Positions 19,088 through 27,376 of a DNA stretch of 43,247 nucleotides are shown here, piece by piece. The DNA lies in NCBI GenBank assembly GCA_003155655.1, contig PMDS01000103.1, positions 1,738-44,984 of the forward strand. The letters are read 5' to 3'. A program made the translations under genes and the position numbers. Position 1 is the first letter of the stretch. The number at the start of each line of letters is the position of its first letter. This stretch comes from Melioribacter sp. (GTDB taxonomy: Bacteria; Bacteroidota; Ignavibacteria; Ignavibacteriales; Melioribacteraceae). A model generated the notes under the pieces. The model saw nothing but the letters and a program-made list of their open reading frames with translations. It ran no database searches and was not told the DNA's origin.

Positions 19088-19861
19088 ATGAAAAAAATAT
19101 TATATTCTCTTTGTATCCTTTTAATTATTTCTGAATTCAGCTATTCACAAGGTTCTGGCGGAACAAATGCCAAATTTGAATATCGGCAATTAATAGACTT
19201 ACCTACAGCTGGAATTCTTGAGAAAGGCTTTACTGCGGTATCTTTAGAAATTATGCCGATGGGAGTTTTAATTACAAAGATAGATGTTGGCGTCTTTTCT
19301 GGATTTAACATAGGAGTATCTTATGGGGGTGGTAATATTGTTGGTACCGGAAACATTGTTTGGTACAAGTTACCAGGTGTGAGCCTTAGAGGAAGAATAT
19401 TTGATGAAACTTCGGCCATTCCTGCTATTACAATCGGATTCGACTCGCAAGGCAAGGGGTCTTTTAATAGTGATGTAAACCGTTATGAAATAAAATCTCC
19501 TGGATTTTTTGCTGCTACTTCAAAAAATTTTGAATTTCTCGGCTATTTAAGTGTTCACGGAATTATTAATTATACATTAGAAAGAGATGATGATAATAAA
19601 TCAATTAATATTGGCTGTGGAGCAGAAAAAACTATTGGTGGTAAACTTTCCGTTATTGCGGAATACAATTTTGCAATAAATGATTTAGGAGATAAATCTT
19701 TCGGAAAAGGAAACGGATATCTTAATTTTGGTGCTCGCTGGTCTGTTGGTGATGGATTAACTCTTGGTATTAATTTCCGGGACCTTCTTGAAAATAAGAA
19801 GATTGTTGAATATAGGGCAGACCGCGGGTTATTTGTTGAATATGTCAAATCTGTGTTTTAA
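19088..19861 (+). CDS. Predicted outer-membrane beta-barrel protein, YjbH-like
   Basis: 257 residues with a signal peptide (MKKILYSLCILLIISEFSYS). The mature part alternates short hydrophobic strands with Gly/Asp/Asn turns and ends in phenylalanine (KSVF), as outer-membrane barrels usually do. The opening LIDLPTAGILEKG resembles the start of YjbH/YbjH-type barrels, which are linked to exopolysaccharide export, but I am not sure of that assignment. A TTGACA lies 77 bases upstream, without a well-spaced -10 element. It appears to be a single gene between cysS and the lipoprotein at 20000. Confidence 0.65.
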   Translation: MKKILYSLCILLIISEFSYSQGSGGTNAKFEYRQLIDLPTAGILEKGFTAVSLEIMPMGVLITKIDVGVFSGFNIGVSYGGGNIVGTGNIVWYKLPGVSLRGRIFDETSAIPAITIGFDSQGKGSFNSDVNRYEIKSPGFFAATSKNFEFLGYLSVHGIINYTLERDDDNKSINIGCGAEKTIGGKLSVIAEYNFAINDLGDKSFGKGNGYLNFGARWSVGDGLTLGINFRDLLENKKIVEYRADRGLFVEYVKSVF

Positions 19862-19999
19862 CGGCGCCTGTACTCAATTGCACACACATTAGTTTAATGA
19901 TTTAGACACTTTTCCAATAAAGCATTCCTTTTTGGACTTCATTTTAATCTTAATTAGGTATAATTTTTGCATGAACATATAAAACGGCTGAGGTAGCAA

Positions 20000-20929
20000 A
20001 TGAAAACATTAATAAAATTACTTATAGTTCTCCCGCTTTTGAGTTTGGGTGGATGTTATACCCAAATTGCTGTTAGGGATTATGGCAGACAAGACCGGGG
20101 TGACTCGAGAAATGATAATTACGCATATCAAGACCAGCAAGCTGATTCAAATTATTATTATGATAATAATGACAGCGTTGCAGTAAACAACTATGATTAT
20201 CCTGATTCGGATTTTCCAAGATACCATAGATATCTATGGGGTTACTATCCGTCATTTGGTTATGGATATGGACCTTATGATTATGGATTCTATGGATGGT
20301 ATCCATACATTTCTGCAGGTTATGCTTGGCCATGGTTTAATTCTTTCTATGATTATTACTCATATTACCCATATTATTATAATCATAACTCTTGGGGTTA
20401 TTATGGCTATGGAGGTAGGTATAGAAATAATACTTATACCTATAATCGTATAAGGAATAATAATGGTGATAGAGGTAGAAGTAATATTGCTAATGATCCG
20501 GGAAATCGAACTAGATCATCTGGTTCTTATTCTACTAGTGGTGGGGGCAGGTCTAGGGATGTTGATTTAACAAGAAACAGGGTATCAACAAGCAGCTCTT
20601 CTAATGCAAATGGTTCACCGGGTAATGTTTCAAATAAGTCAACATCTAAAGATACACGTGTACGTAATAGAGCAAATTCTACTCGTTCACAGCAGCCATC
20701 TGCAAATCATCCCCGTGATAATTCACGTGTTAGGAGTAATTCAGGAAGTTCATCGCATCAACGGCCGCCATCAAATGGGTCTTCAAATTCCGGAAGGAAT
20801 GGAAATTCAGCTCCTAGTTCTTCTCCACGGAGCGCACCATCAAGCAGCCCGGCACCATCTTCTTCTCCGCGTTCTGATGGAGGAGGTGGATCCCATTCTG
20901 GTAGCTCTGGCGGTGACAGAAGACGTTAA
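20000..20929 (+). CDS. Low-complexity Tyr/Gly- then Ser/Arg/Asn-rich lipoprotein
   Basis: 309 residues. The N-terminus ends in the lipobox LGGC (Cys19), so the protein should be a lipoprotein. Residues about 45-75 are Asp/Asn/Tyr-rich. Residues about 75-150 are dominated by Tyr, Gly, Trp and Pro (WGYYPSFGYGYGPYDYGFYG). Residues 150-309 are Ser/Arg/Asn/Gly-rich, ending in Ser-Pro repeats and Gly/Ser runs. No catalytic domain is visible. The middle looks amyloid- or adhesin-like and the tail looks disordered and basic. A surface-exposed role is inference. It lies 33 bases upstream of the OmpP1-like gene and may be co-transcribed with it. Confidence 0.75.
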   Translation: MKTLIKLLIVLPLLSLGGCYTQIAVRDYGRQDRGDSRNDNYAYQDQQADSNYYYDNNDSVAVNNYDYPDSDFPRYHRYLWGYYPSFGYGYGPYDYGFYGWYPYISAGYAWPWFNSFYDYYSYYPYYYNHNSWGYYGYGGRYRNNTYTYNRIRNNNGDRGRSNIANDPGNRTRSSGSYSTSGGGRSRDVDLTRNRVSTSSSSNANGSPGNVSNKSTSKDTRVRNRANSTRSQQPSANHPRDNSRVRSNSGSSSHQRPPSNGSSNSGRNGNSAPSSSPRSAPSSSPAPSSSPRSDGGGGSHSGSSGGDRRR

Positions 20930-20962
20930 GCAAATTTTGAAATGAAATTAGGGAGCGTTAAA

Positions 20963-22408
20963 ATGAAAAATTTATTGACTTTGGCTTTTGTATGCCTGAC
21001 GATAATTTGCAGTTCAAATATAAACCTTGCACAAAATGCTAGCGACGCATTAAGACTTAGTGAGCCGGGGATTATTTCCGGGGCTAGATCATTAGGTATG
21101 GGTAATGCTTATACTGCACTTAGTAATGATCTTTCAGCATCAGTTTTTAATCCTGCCGGTTTTGCTTTGAATAAAAAGATGGAACTTGACGTTACTTTCA
21201 ACTCCAATACTTTTAAAAATAATTCAACATTATTTGACCAGGTAACGGCATCTTCAAGTGATCAGACAAATTTTAGTCAGTTCGGTTTAATTTTACCTGT
21301 TCCTACAGTACAGGGCAGCCTTGTATTTGCTCTTGGATTTAACCAGTTGCAAGATTTTAACCGTTCGGTTCAATTTAATGGCTACAACGCAGGAAGCAAT
21401 TCTTATGTACAAGACCTGCTTCAATTTGGAAGTAATAATGAACTGGATATGCTTTATGCTTTAGGATTAACATATCTGGATGGAAATAATGTCGATCAGA
21501 CTAACATCAATGGCAAATTGAATCAAAGCGGAAATATTACACAGCAGGGAAGACTCAATAACTGGTTTTTATCCGGTTCAATGGAAATTGAACAGGATAT
21601 TTTCGCCGGTGTTACTATTGATATTTTAAGCGGTAACTATAAAAAGAATTTTGATTATTGGGAACAAGATTTGAGGAACAATTACCAGGGAATTCTTTTA
21701 GATGCTACCGATACCCGTACCAAAGGTTTTAAGTCATTTAATATCAATACAATTACAGACTGGGATATTTCAGGTTGGGATGCTAAACTTGGAATTCTGG
21801 CAAAAGTTGATGAACAGTTTAATCTTGGTGCCACAATTCAATTCCCTAAAACTTTTACAATTAAAGAAGGCTATTCTGTACAAGCGAGAACGGTATTTGA
21901 AAACAATCCTTTTTCTAGTGCGCCTGTTTACGACCCGGTTGAATATGATGTTACTACTCCTTATGAATTTACAATTGGAGCCTCATTTTCCCAAAATATT
22001 ATTACTGTAAGTGCAGATGCAAAATTGATTGATTACTCTTCTATGCAATTCACAAATGGCTTTGATTCCCAAAGTAGAAGTGATGAGAACAATTATATAA
22101 AGAATAACTTTAGATCAGTAATTAATCTGAACGGTGGTGTTGAGTTGTTAATTCCCCGCTCACATTTTGCAATAAGGGGCGGTTTTATGTATATGCCTTC
22201 CGCTTATAAAGATGATCCATCTGAATTTGACAAAAAATTTGTTACTGCTGGGGTTGGTTACCAGAGCACTAAAAATATGTCAATCAATTTTGCCTATGCA
22301 TATGGCTGGTGGCAAGATATTGGTGATAATTATGGAGCAAATTTATCAAGGACATATCAGGATATTAAAACTCAAAACGTAGTCTTATCTATGAAGTATA
22401 ATTTCTAG
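20963..22408 (+). CDS. OmpP1/FadL-family outer-membrane barrel
   Basis: I choose ATG 20963 because GGGAG at 20951-20955 fits it; an in-frame ATG at 20942 would add seven polar residues before the signal peptide. The 481-residue protein has a signal peptide ending near NLAQ. It continues with DALRLSEPGIISGARSLGMG and NAYTALSNDLSASVFNPAGF, a pattern typical of Bacteroidota OmpP1/FadL/TodX proteins. These form barrels for hydrophobic substrates. PorV of the T9SS belongs to the same wider superfamily, so a PorV-like role cannot be excluded. The protein ends in phenylalanine (MKYNF), the usual barrel-insertion signal. A strong terminator follows. Confidence 0.82.
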   Translation: MKNLLTLAFVCLTIICSSNINLAQNASDALRLSEPGIISGARSLGMGNAYTALSNDLSASVFNPAGFALNKKMELDVTFNSNTFKNNSTLFDQVTASSSDQTNFSQFGLILPVPTVQGSLVFALGFNQLQDFNRSVQFNGYNAGSNSYVQDLLQFGSNNELDMLYALGLTYLDGNNVDQTNINGKLNQSGNITQQGRLNNWFLSGSMEIEQDIFAGVTIDILSGNYKKNFDYWEQDLRNNYQGILLDATDTRTKGFKSFNINTITDWDISGWDAKLGILAKVDEQFNLGATIQFPKTFTIKEGYSVQARTVFENNPFSSAPVYDPVEYDVTTPYEFTIGASFSQNIITVSADAKLIDYSSMQFTNGFDSQSRSDENNYIKNNFRSVINLNGGVELLIPRSHFAIRGGFMYMPSAYKDDPSEFDKKFVTAGVGYQSTKNMSINFAYAYGWWQDIGDNYGANLSRTYQDIKTQNVVLSMKYNF

Positions 22409-22444
22409 TTCTAATAAACAATTTAAGTTTGACATCACTTATAG

Positions 22445-22471
22445 AGCGCCTTATTTTTAAGGCGCTTTTTT
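22445..22471 (+). terminator. Rho-independent terminator before rsgA
   Basis: AGCGCCTTA (22445-22453) and TAAGGCGCT (22458-22466) form a 9-bp stem with a TTTT loop and a T-run to 22471. It ends transcription from the OmpP1-like gene. Only four bases separate it from the rsgA ribosome binding site, so rsgA must be read through it or start from a promoter inside the preceding gene or hairpin. Confidence 0.92.
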
Positions 22472-22474
22472 ATT

Positions 22475-22488
22475 AGGAGGAATTTATA
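22475..22488 (+). promoter_or_regulatory. Ribosome binding site and AUA start codon of rsgA
   Basis: AGGAGG (22475-22480) is a perfect Shine-Dalgarno sequence. Five bases later comes ATA (22486-22488), in frame with all of rsgA. The stop TAG at 22474-22476 closes the frame just upstream. No ATG or GTG start with a comparable site is available: the first in-frame TTG, at 22657, would delete the N-terminal OB domain. Confidence 0.7.
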
Positions 22489-23439
22489 AAAGGAACTGTT
22501 TTCAAAATTGAAAGTAAAGATTATTACTTATTAGATCAGGATGGAAAAGAAATACGGTGTTCTTTAAGAGGGAAATTCCAAAAGGATTACAACCTTAAAA
22601 AAGATAAGCTCTTTGCTGTAGACATTGTTACTGTTGGAGACATTGTTTTATATGAATTGAATAAGGATGGAAGCGGTGTAATTAATGAAATCCTCCCAAG
22701 AAAAAATCATATCTCAAGAAAAGTACCGCGCATAAAAGGTGCTGGTTCCCGTGGTGAAAGACTTGAACAAATTGTCGCATCCAATATTGACAATCTTGTA
22801 ATAATTAGCAGCTGCAAAAATCCTAAATTTAATAACCGGTTAATTGATCGTCTCCTTGTATGCGCCGAAAGCTCCCATGTAAATTCTGTTATTGTAATAA
22901 ATAAAACCGATCTTGATATTGAAAATAATCGGGCCGGATGGATTGAACTATACCGGAAAATTGGCTACAATGTTATTGAAACTAGTGTAGTTAATAATGA
23001 AGGCATTGATAAATTACGTGATGCATTGAACACAAAAGTTAATTTGATCTGGGGGCAGTCTGGTGTGGGCAAATCCTCTCTGCTTAATTCTATCTATAGG
23101 GAACTAAACTTTAAGGTAGGTGAGATTAGTGAAAATACTTCAAAAGGGAAGCACACTACTGTAACAAGTATCCTAAAAAATGTCGGTAAAGGTACATTTA
23201 TTATTGATACACCCGGAATAAGAGAACTTGACCCGTACGGTGTACGTCAGGAAGACCTTGGACACTATTTTAAGGATTTCGTTCCATTCATTCACGATTG
23301 CAAATTTAACACTTGTACACACAACCACGAACCCGGCTGCAATGTAATAAATGCCGTCCGGGAAAAATTGATAAGTGAAGAACGTTACCATGGTTATCTA
23401 AATCTTCTTGAGACTATCGAGGATGATATGAATTTTTGA
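22486..23439 (+). CDS. rsgA: Ribosome small subunit GTPase RsgA with a probable AUA start
   Basis: RsgA is a circularly permuted GTPase that checks the decoding centre during 30S maturation. From ATA 22486 the product has 317 residues, normal for the family. It opens KGTVFKIESKDYYLLDQDG as expected for the OB domain. G4 is NKTD (139-142), the P-loop GQSGVGKSS is at 190-198, and DTPGIRELD is G3. The zinc finger uses Cys272, Cys277, His279 and Cys285. Starting at TTG 22657 would remove 57 residues, including most of the OB fold. The 3' end overlaps the convergent ATP-grasp gene by 26 bases. Confidence 0.9.
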   Translation: MKGTVFKIESKDYYLLDQDGKEIRCSLRGKFQKDYNLKKDKLFAVDIVTVGDIVLYELNKDGSGVINEILPRKNHISRKVPRIKGAGSRGERLEQIVASNIDNLVIISSCKNPKFNNRLIDRLLVCAESSHVNSVIVINKTDLDIENNRAGWIELYRKIGYNVIETSVVNNEGIDKLRDALNTKVNLIWGQSGVGKSSLLNSIYRELNFKVGEISENTSKGKHTTVTSILKNVGKGTFIIDTPGIRELDPYGVRQEDLGHYFKDFVPFIHDCKFNTCTHNHEPGCNVINAVREKLISEERYHGYLNLLETIEDDMNF

Positions 23440-24334
23440 TTTTCAAAACTTTCTTTTTCATATTGTCTATAAATTCAATTACTACGTCATCAGGTACACC
23501 ATCGCGATGATTTGTTCTTAACCTCATGTCGCATTGATCGTTAATATAATCTATAAGATAAAATTTATTGTCATTTGTAAATGCGATCTCCGTTGAAAAA
23601 TAATCTAGCAGTGTAATTCTGGCAAGTTTTTTTGATATGGCATTTAGTGGTTTGAGGCTGTATTTTTTTATTTCATTGTTAGTAACCCTGTTACAAATAT
23701 GTGTTAAATCATCCCACCAGGTTGGAATACTTGTTCCAAAAGCATAAAAAACTCTGAACCAGGCGCGTTTTCCAAGAATAATTTTCGGATAAATTTTCTC
23801 TTGAATTAAATATTTTTCCTTAATGTTTTTTCTACGCGACTCTTCTATTTGCTGTAAAGTTACGGCATTATTTATTACACCTAGCCCGCCGCCGGATGTT
23901 AATGCCGGTTTTATAATAAATGGAACTCCAATTTCGTCCATTTTCCTTGGGGGAATAAAAATACCTGCCTTTTTGTTAAAAGATGGAAGTAAAATGGTTT
24001 TTGGCAGAAAGAAATTTGTTTTTAACAGTCTTTTATGCATCGAAGCTTTGTCAATTGATCTGATAACTTTAAAATGTGGGTTGATTATGCAACTTTTTTT
24101 GAATGAAAGTAATTTAATAATAGGAAGGAATTCAGGGTCTTCATCGGAAGCCCGGTCTAAGAGCGCAAGGAAAAATATTTTTTTAGTCTTAAGGTCTTCT
24201 ATTACTTCTAAAACATTATGCCTTTCTATTAAAAAAGTCGTGAGCCTGGCTTCCTGGAATCGTTTTTCTATTAATTGTACAAATTCTTTGTCGTACTCCC
24301 AGACAAAAGATATAGCGAGGTCAAATATTACCAT
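23414..24334 (-). CDS. ATP-grasp protein of unknown substrate
   Basis: 306 residues with an ATP-grasp fold. The glycine-rich loop is FIIKPALTSGGGLGV (about residues 135-150), followed by YLIQEKI as the adenine-contact strand. The metal-binding end is FYLIDYINDQCDMR, with acidic and Asn residues in the expected place. Relatives include D-Ala-D-Ala ligase and RimK-type ligases that join a carboxylate to an amine, but I cannot name the substrate. No signal peptide is seen, so it should be cytoplasmic. It is convergent with rsgA and divergent from the TPR lipoprotein gene across a 445-base gap. Confidence 0.7.
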   Translation of the reverse strand: MVIFDLAISFVWEYDKEFVQLIEKRFQEARLTTFLIERHNVLEVIEDLKTKKIFFLALLDRASDEDPEFLPIIKLLSFKKSCIINPHFKVIRSIDKASMHKRLLKTNFFLPKTILLPSFNKKAGIFIPPRKMDEIGVPFIIKPALTSGGGLGVINNAVTLQQIEESRRKNIKEKYLIQEKIYPKIILGKRAWFRVFYAFGTSIPTWWDDLTHICNRVTNNEIKKYSLKPLNAISKKLARITLLDYFSTEIAFTNDNKFYLIDYINDQCDMRLRTNHRDGVPDDVVIEFIDNMKKKVLKIKNSYHPR

Positions 24335-24779
24335 ATTGTTCTATAGAGTTTAACGTAAAATAATAAATGAAGCTGTCAAATGAACAAATTAAAATAATAG
24401 TGCAACAAATAATATTCCTGTATGTATAAGGAACAAAATTACTAATTCGCGTTACGTTAATATAACTCCGCTGTTCACGGCTGAGGAAAAGAGCAACAAA
24501 AAAAAAGGGCTTTAGCCCAATTGATGGCTATGCCAAGCCAAATAAAATAGATGACGATGTAAGCTAATAACGAAATTATGTGTTCATTAAACAAAGAGTT
24601 GGGATTGGTATAGCCATACCTTTAGGAAAAGCCAAAATTTGTTTCTTTATATATTCAACGACTTAAAAATCGTGGTTTTAAATTATGCTTAAGGTAAATT
24701 AGTAATTCTAAAATGACATGATTATGATGCTTTACCCTTGTGATTCAAACCTCTATAAGCTATTTTTTGTCTCAAATAT
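24335..24779. other. Long intergenic region with structured repeats
   Basis: No coding region is supported here. The stretch separates two divergent genes, so promoters for both should lie in it. Its centre (24507-24620) holds several hairpins and an inverted repeat, described separately. The rest is AT-rich with nothing I recognise. No tRNA-like or other known RNA fold was seen by eye. Confidence 0.6.
24507..24620. repeat. Nested inverted repeats, possible REP or MITE remnant
   Basis: GGGCTTTAGCCC (24507-24518) is a perfect short hairpin preceded by a nine-base A-run. GGCTATGCCAA (24526-24536) is complementary, at ten of eleven positions, to TTGGTATAGCC (24605-24615). The right arm also folds on itself as GGTAT-agcc-ATACC (24607-24620). 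This resembles the palindromic ends of IS200/IS605-type or REP elements, but there is no transposase and no second copy in the window. Confidence 0.45.
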
Positions 24780-26591
24780 ATGGTGATTATGAAGTATAAA
24801 TTATTGCTGCTCTTTATTGCGTTTATTACTTTTGGCTGTAATTCAGAGATTGTAAAAAATAATCATTCTGAATCAAGGAAAAGTGATAATAAATTCTACA
24901 ATAAAAGAATTGCGCAGGAAAATTTCATTGAAGGTTCAATTCTTGAAACCAAAGGATTATTCAATGAAGCTATTGAACAATATCTTGGTGCATTAAATTA
25001 TGATCCTCAGCCTGGCATCTATTATACCCTTGCAAAAGACTATTTCCGATTGAACAAACTTTCTTCTGCGCTTAATTATATTCAAAAGGCTGTTAAAGGT
25101 GATAATAACAATACTGAATATTTAATGCTTCAAGCTACAGTTTATTCAGCTTCACATTTAGAAGATTCTTCTGTCTCGGTATACAGGAAAATTATTGCAA
25201 TTGACTCAACAAACATTACTGCTCTTTATGGTCTTGGACAATTAAATGAAGCTAAAAGACCTATTGAGGCAATTTCATACTATAATAAAATTATTAAATA
25301 TGTTGGTCCTGAATGGGATGTGCTTGTTAAAATTGCTGAAATCAATGAAAGAATGGGGAATGTTAATGAAACAATTAAAACCGTTGAAAATCTGATTAAA
25401 CTAAATCCGTCAAATTTACAACTCCAAAAACTTCTAATTGAATCGTACATTAAGACAAAAGATTGCGATAAAGCAATTGCAATGATAAACGAATCATTGG
25501 TGAGTTTCCCCGATGATCTGAACTTGATTGAGTTTAAAGGGAAAGCTTTAGTAATGCAGGGCAAATGGAAGGATGCTTCTATTGAATATATGAGGCTGGT
25601 GAAGGATAAAAATATAAGTTTTGAAACTAAGCTTAAGGTTGGAACATCATTCTTTTTAGAATCTGATAAAGACACTAATAATTTGGAAATTGCCAAATTA
25701 ATTTTCCTTCAGCTAAATCACGATTCACTGGATTGGCAGGTCAATGCTTCGCTTGGAGAAATTGAACTGAAGAAAAAAAATGACTCTGCTGCTGTCGAAT
25801 ATTTCAAGAAGTCAACCCAGATTGCGGAATGGAATGCACAGGTTTGGATTAGACTTGGAGGCACTTTATTTGATTCAAGACGGTATAAAGAAGCTATACA
25901 ATTTATGAGTAAAGCTTCAGAAAAATTTCCCAATGAGTTTGCTATTAATTTAATATATGGTTTGTCACTTTCTACGGAAAATGAACATATTAAAGCTAAA
26001 GATGCCTTGCAGAGAGCCTTAAACCTTAATCCTGATGATCTTACTGCTCTTTCCGCTATGGGTTATACACTCAATCAATTAAAAGAAGATGATGCTGCCC
26101 TCGTATCTTTACACAAAGCGCTGTCTATTGATCCAAACAATTTACAAGTTTTAAGTATAATGGGATTGATATATGAAACAAGAAAAGAATATCAAATTTC
26201 TGATTCTCTTTATGCAAGAGCGCTAAAAGTTGATACAACAAATATTCTTATAATGAATAATTTTGCATACTCACTGGCAGAACGTGGAATTAGATTGGAA
26301 GAGGCTTTGTCGATGTCTCAAAAATCTATTGATAAAGAACCTAAAAATGCTTCTTACCTTGATACCTTCGGATGGATATATTTTAAATTAGGTGATTATA
26401 ATAAAGCAAGGATTAATGTTGAAGAAGCCGCCAAAATGGAAGATAAGAATGCTACAATACTTGATCATCTTGGTGATGTATACTTAAAACTTGGAAATAA
26501 ATCTAAAGCAAAAGAGTATTGGGAAAAAGCATTTGAAGCTGATTCTTCAAAGACAGAAATTAAAATGAAAATTCAAAAAGGTGAGCTGTGA
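24780..26591 (+). CDS. TPR-repeat lipoprotein
   Basis: 603 residues. The start is ATG 24780 or the in-frame ATG 24789; the second gives a tighter signal peptide (MKYKLLLLFIAFITFGC) and lipobox cysteine at residue 17. About 12 to 14 tetratricopeptide repeats fill the rest, with typical patterns such as ALNYDPQPGIYYTLAKDYFR and ALQRALNLNPDDLTALSAMG. TPR proteins are protein-protein scaffolds. This one is expected in the periplasm or on the outer membrane. It overlaps the DUF4292 gene by 4 bases (GTGA), which in turn overlaps the EnvC-like gene. That order is, as I recall, recurrent in Bacteroidota, suggesting a shared envelope-biogenesis role. Confidence 0.88.
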   Translation: MVIMKYKLLLLFIAFITFGCNSEIVKNNHSESRKSDNKFYNKRIAQENFIEGSILETKGLFNEAIEQYLGALNYDPQPGIYYTLAKDYFRLNKLSSALNYIQKAVKGDNNNTEYLMLQATVYSASHLEDSSVSVYRKIIAIDSTNITALYGLGQLNEAKRPIEAISYYNKIIKYVGPEWDVLVKIAEINERMGNVNETIKTVENLIKLNPSNLQLQKLLIESYIKTKDCDKAIAMINESLVSFPDDLNLIEFKGKALVMQGKWKDASIEYMRLVKDKNISFETKLKVGTSFFLESDKDTNNLEIAKLIFLQLNHDSLDWQVNASLGEIELKKKNDSAAVEYFKKSTQIAEWNAQVWIRLGGTLFDSRRYKEAIQFMSKASEKFPNEFAINLIYGLSLSTENEHIKAKDALQRALNLNPDDLTALSAMGYTLNQLKEDDAALVSLHKALSIDPNNLQVLSIMGLIYETRKEYQISDSLYARALKVDTTNILIMNNFAYSLAERGIRLEEALSMSQKSIDKEPKNASYLDTFGWIYFKLGDYNKARINVEEAAKMEDKNATILDHLGDVYLKLGNKSKAKEYWEKAFEADSSKTEIKMKIQKGEL

Positions 26592-27376
26592 GTAAAAGTT
26601 ATATTCTTATACTGACAATTTCTGTATTTACAATTTTTTATATGGAAGGTTGTGCCCCTTCACAGCCGGTGGCTGTTGAAAGATCAATTGCACCGGACAG
26701 GCTTGTAAAACGGTTAGAGGCAAATAGAAGAAAAATAAAGACTTTTTCAGGCGCCGGGTCAATTACTATTAAGACAAATGATATAGATGCCAAGAGTAGT
26801 TTTCTTGTCGAAATTAAAAAACCCGATTCTGTTAAAATTTCTTTTTATGGCCCATTCGGTATTGATCTGGCATTTGCTTTAATAACTCCCCAAAATTTTC
26901 AGTTTTATGATGCTATTAACAATAAACTCTATCAGGGAAGAATGAAGCCCGGTGTGATGAAGGAGATTTTAAAAGTAAATATTGATTTTGAAAATCTTAT
27001 TAATATTGTTACTGGTTCTGTTAATCTTACCAGGGAGTTGACTGGTGACCCGGAAAAAGCCGAATTGATCGATGATCTTTATAGGCTTACTTATAACGAT
27101 CCTCTTAATAAGAATTTAAATGTGTATTACGTTAAAACGGATGATCTTGAAATACGTGAATACCGGCAAAACAGTCCTGATGGGAAGAACATAATCAGCG
27201 CAAAATATTCTGATTTCAAGAAAGTTGAGGATACTCCTATACCTGAAACTATTAATTTAAATGATTTGCAGAATAATCAAAAAATTAAAATTGAGTATAG
27301 AACAATTGATGTAAATAAAGAAATTGGAAAGCTAAAATTAGATATAGCTGATGATGCCAAAATCATTCAGTGGTAA
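26588..27376 (+). CDS. DUF4292 / LolA-LolB-like lipoprotein
   Basis: 262 residues with a GTG start overlapping the TPR gene stop. A signal peptide leads to the lipobox MEGC (Cys22). The segments FSGAGSITIKTNDIDAKSSF and SVKISFYGPFGIDLAFALIT suggest the half-barrel fold of LolA/LolB-type lipid carriers, as in DUF4292 proteins. A role in carrying lipid or lipoprotein across the periplasm is inference from fold similarity. Bacteroidota often lack a clear LolB, so this family is a reasonable substitute candidate. It overlaps the EnvC-like gene by 26 bases. Confidence 0.75.
   Translation: MSKSYILILTISVFTIFYMEGCAPSQPVAVERSIAPDRLVKRLEANRRKIKTFSGAGSITIKTNDIDAKSSFLVEIKKPDSVKISFYGPFGIDLAFALITPQNFQFYDAINNKLYQGRMKPGVMKEILKVNIDFENLINIVTGSVNLTRELTGDPEKAELIDDLYRLTYNDPLNKNLNVYYVKTDDLEIREYRQNSPDGKNIISAKYSDFKKVEDTPIPETINLNDLQNNQKIKIEYRTIDVNKEIGKLKLDIADDAKIIQW

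Noticed and set aside
20073-20333. His/Asn-rich minus-strand frame
   Set aside because: A shadow of the Tyr/Asp-rich codons of the lipoprotein gene, with no start signal.
20193-20945. Out-of-frame Met/Ile-rich open frames overlapping the Tyr-rich lipoprotein
   Set aside because: They arise from reading repetitive TAT/GGT-type codons in another frame. The lipoprotein frame has a signal peptide and lipobox; the others do not.
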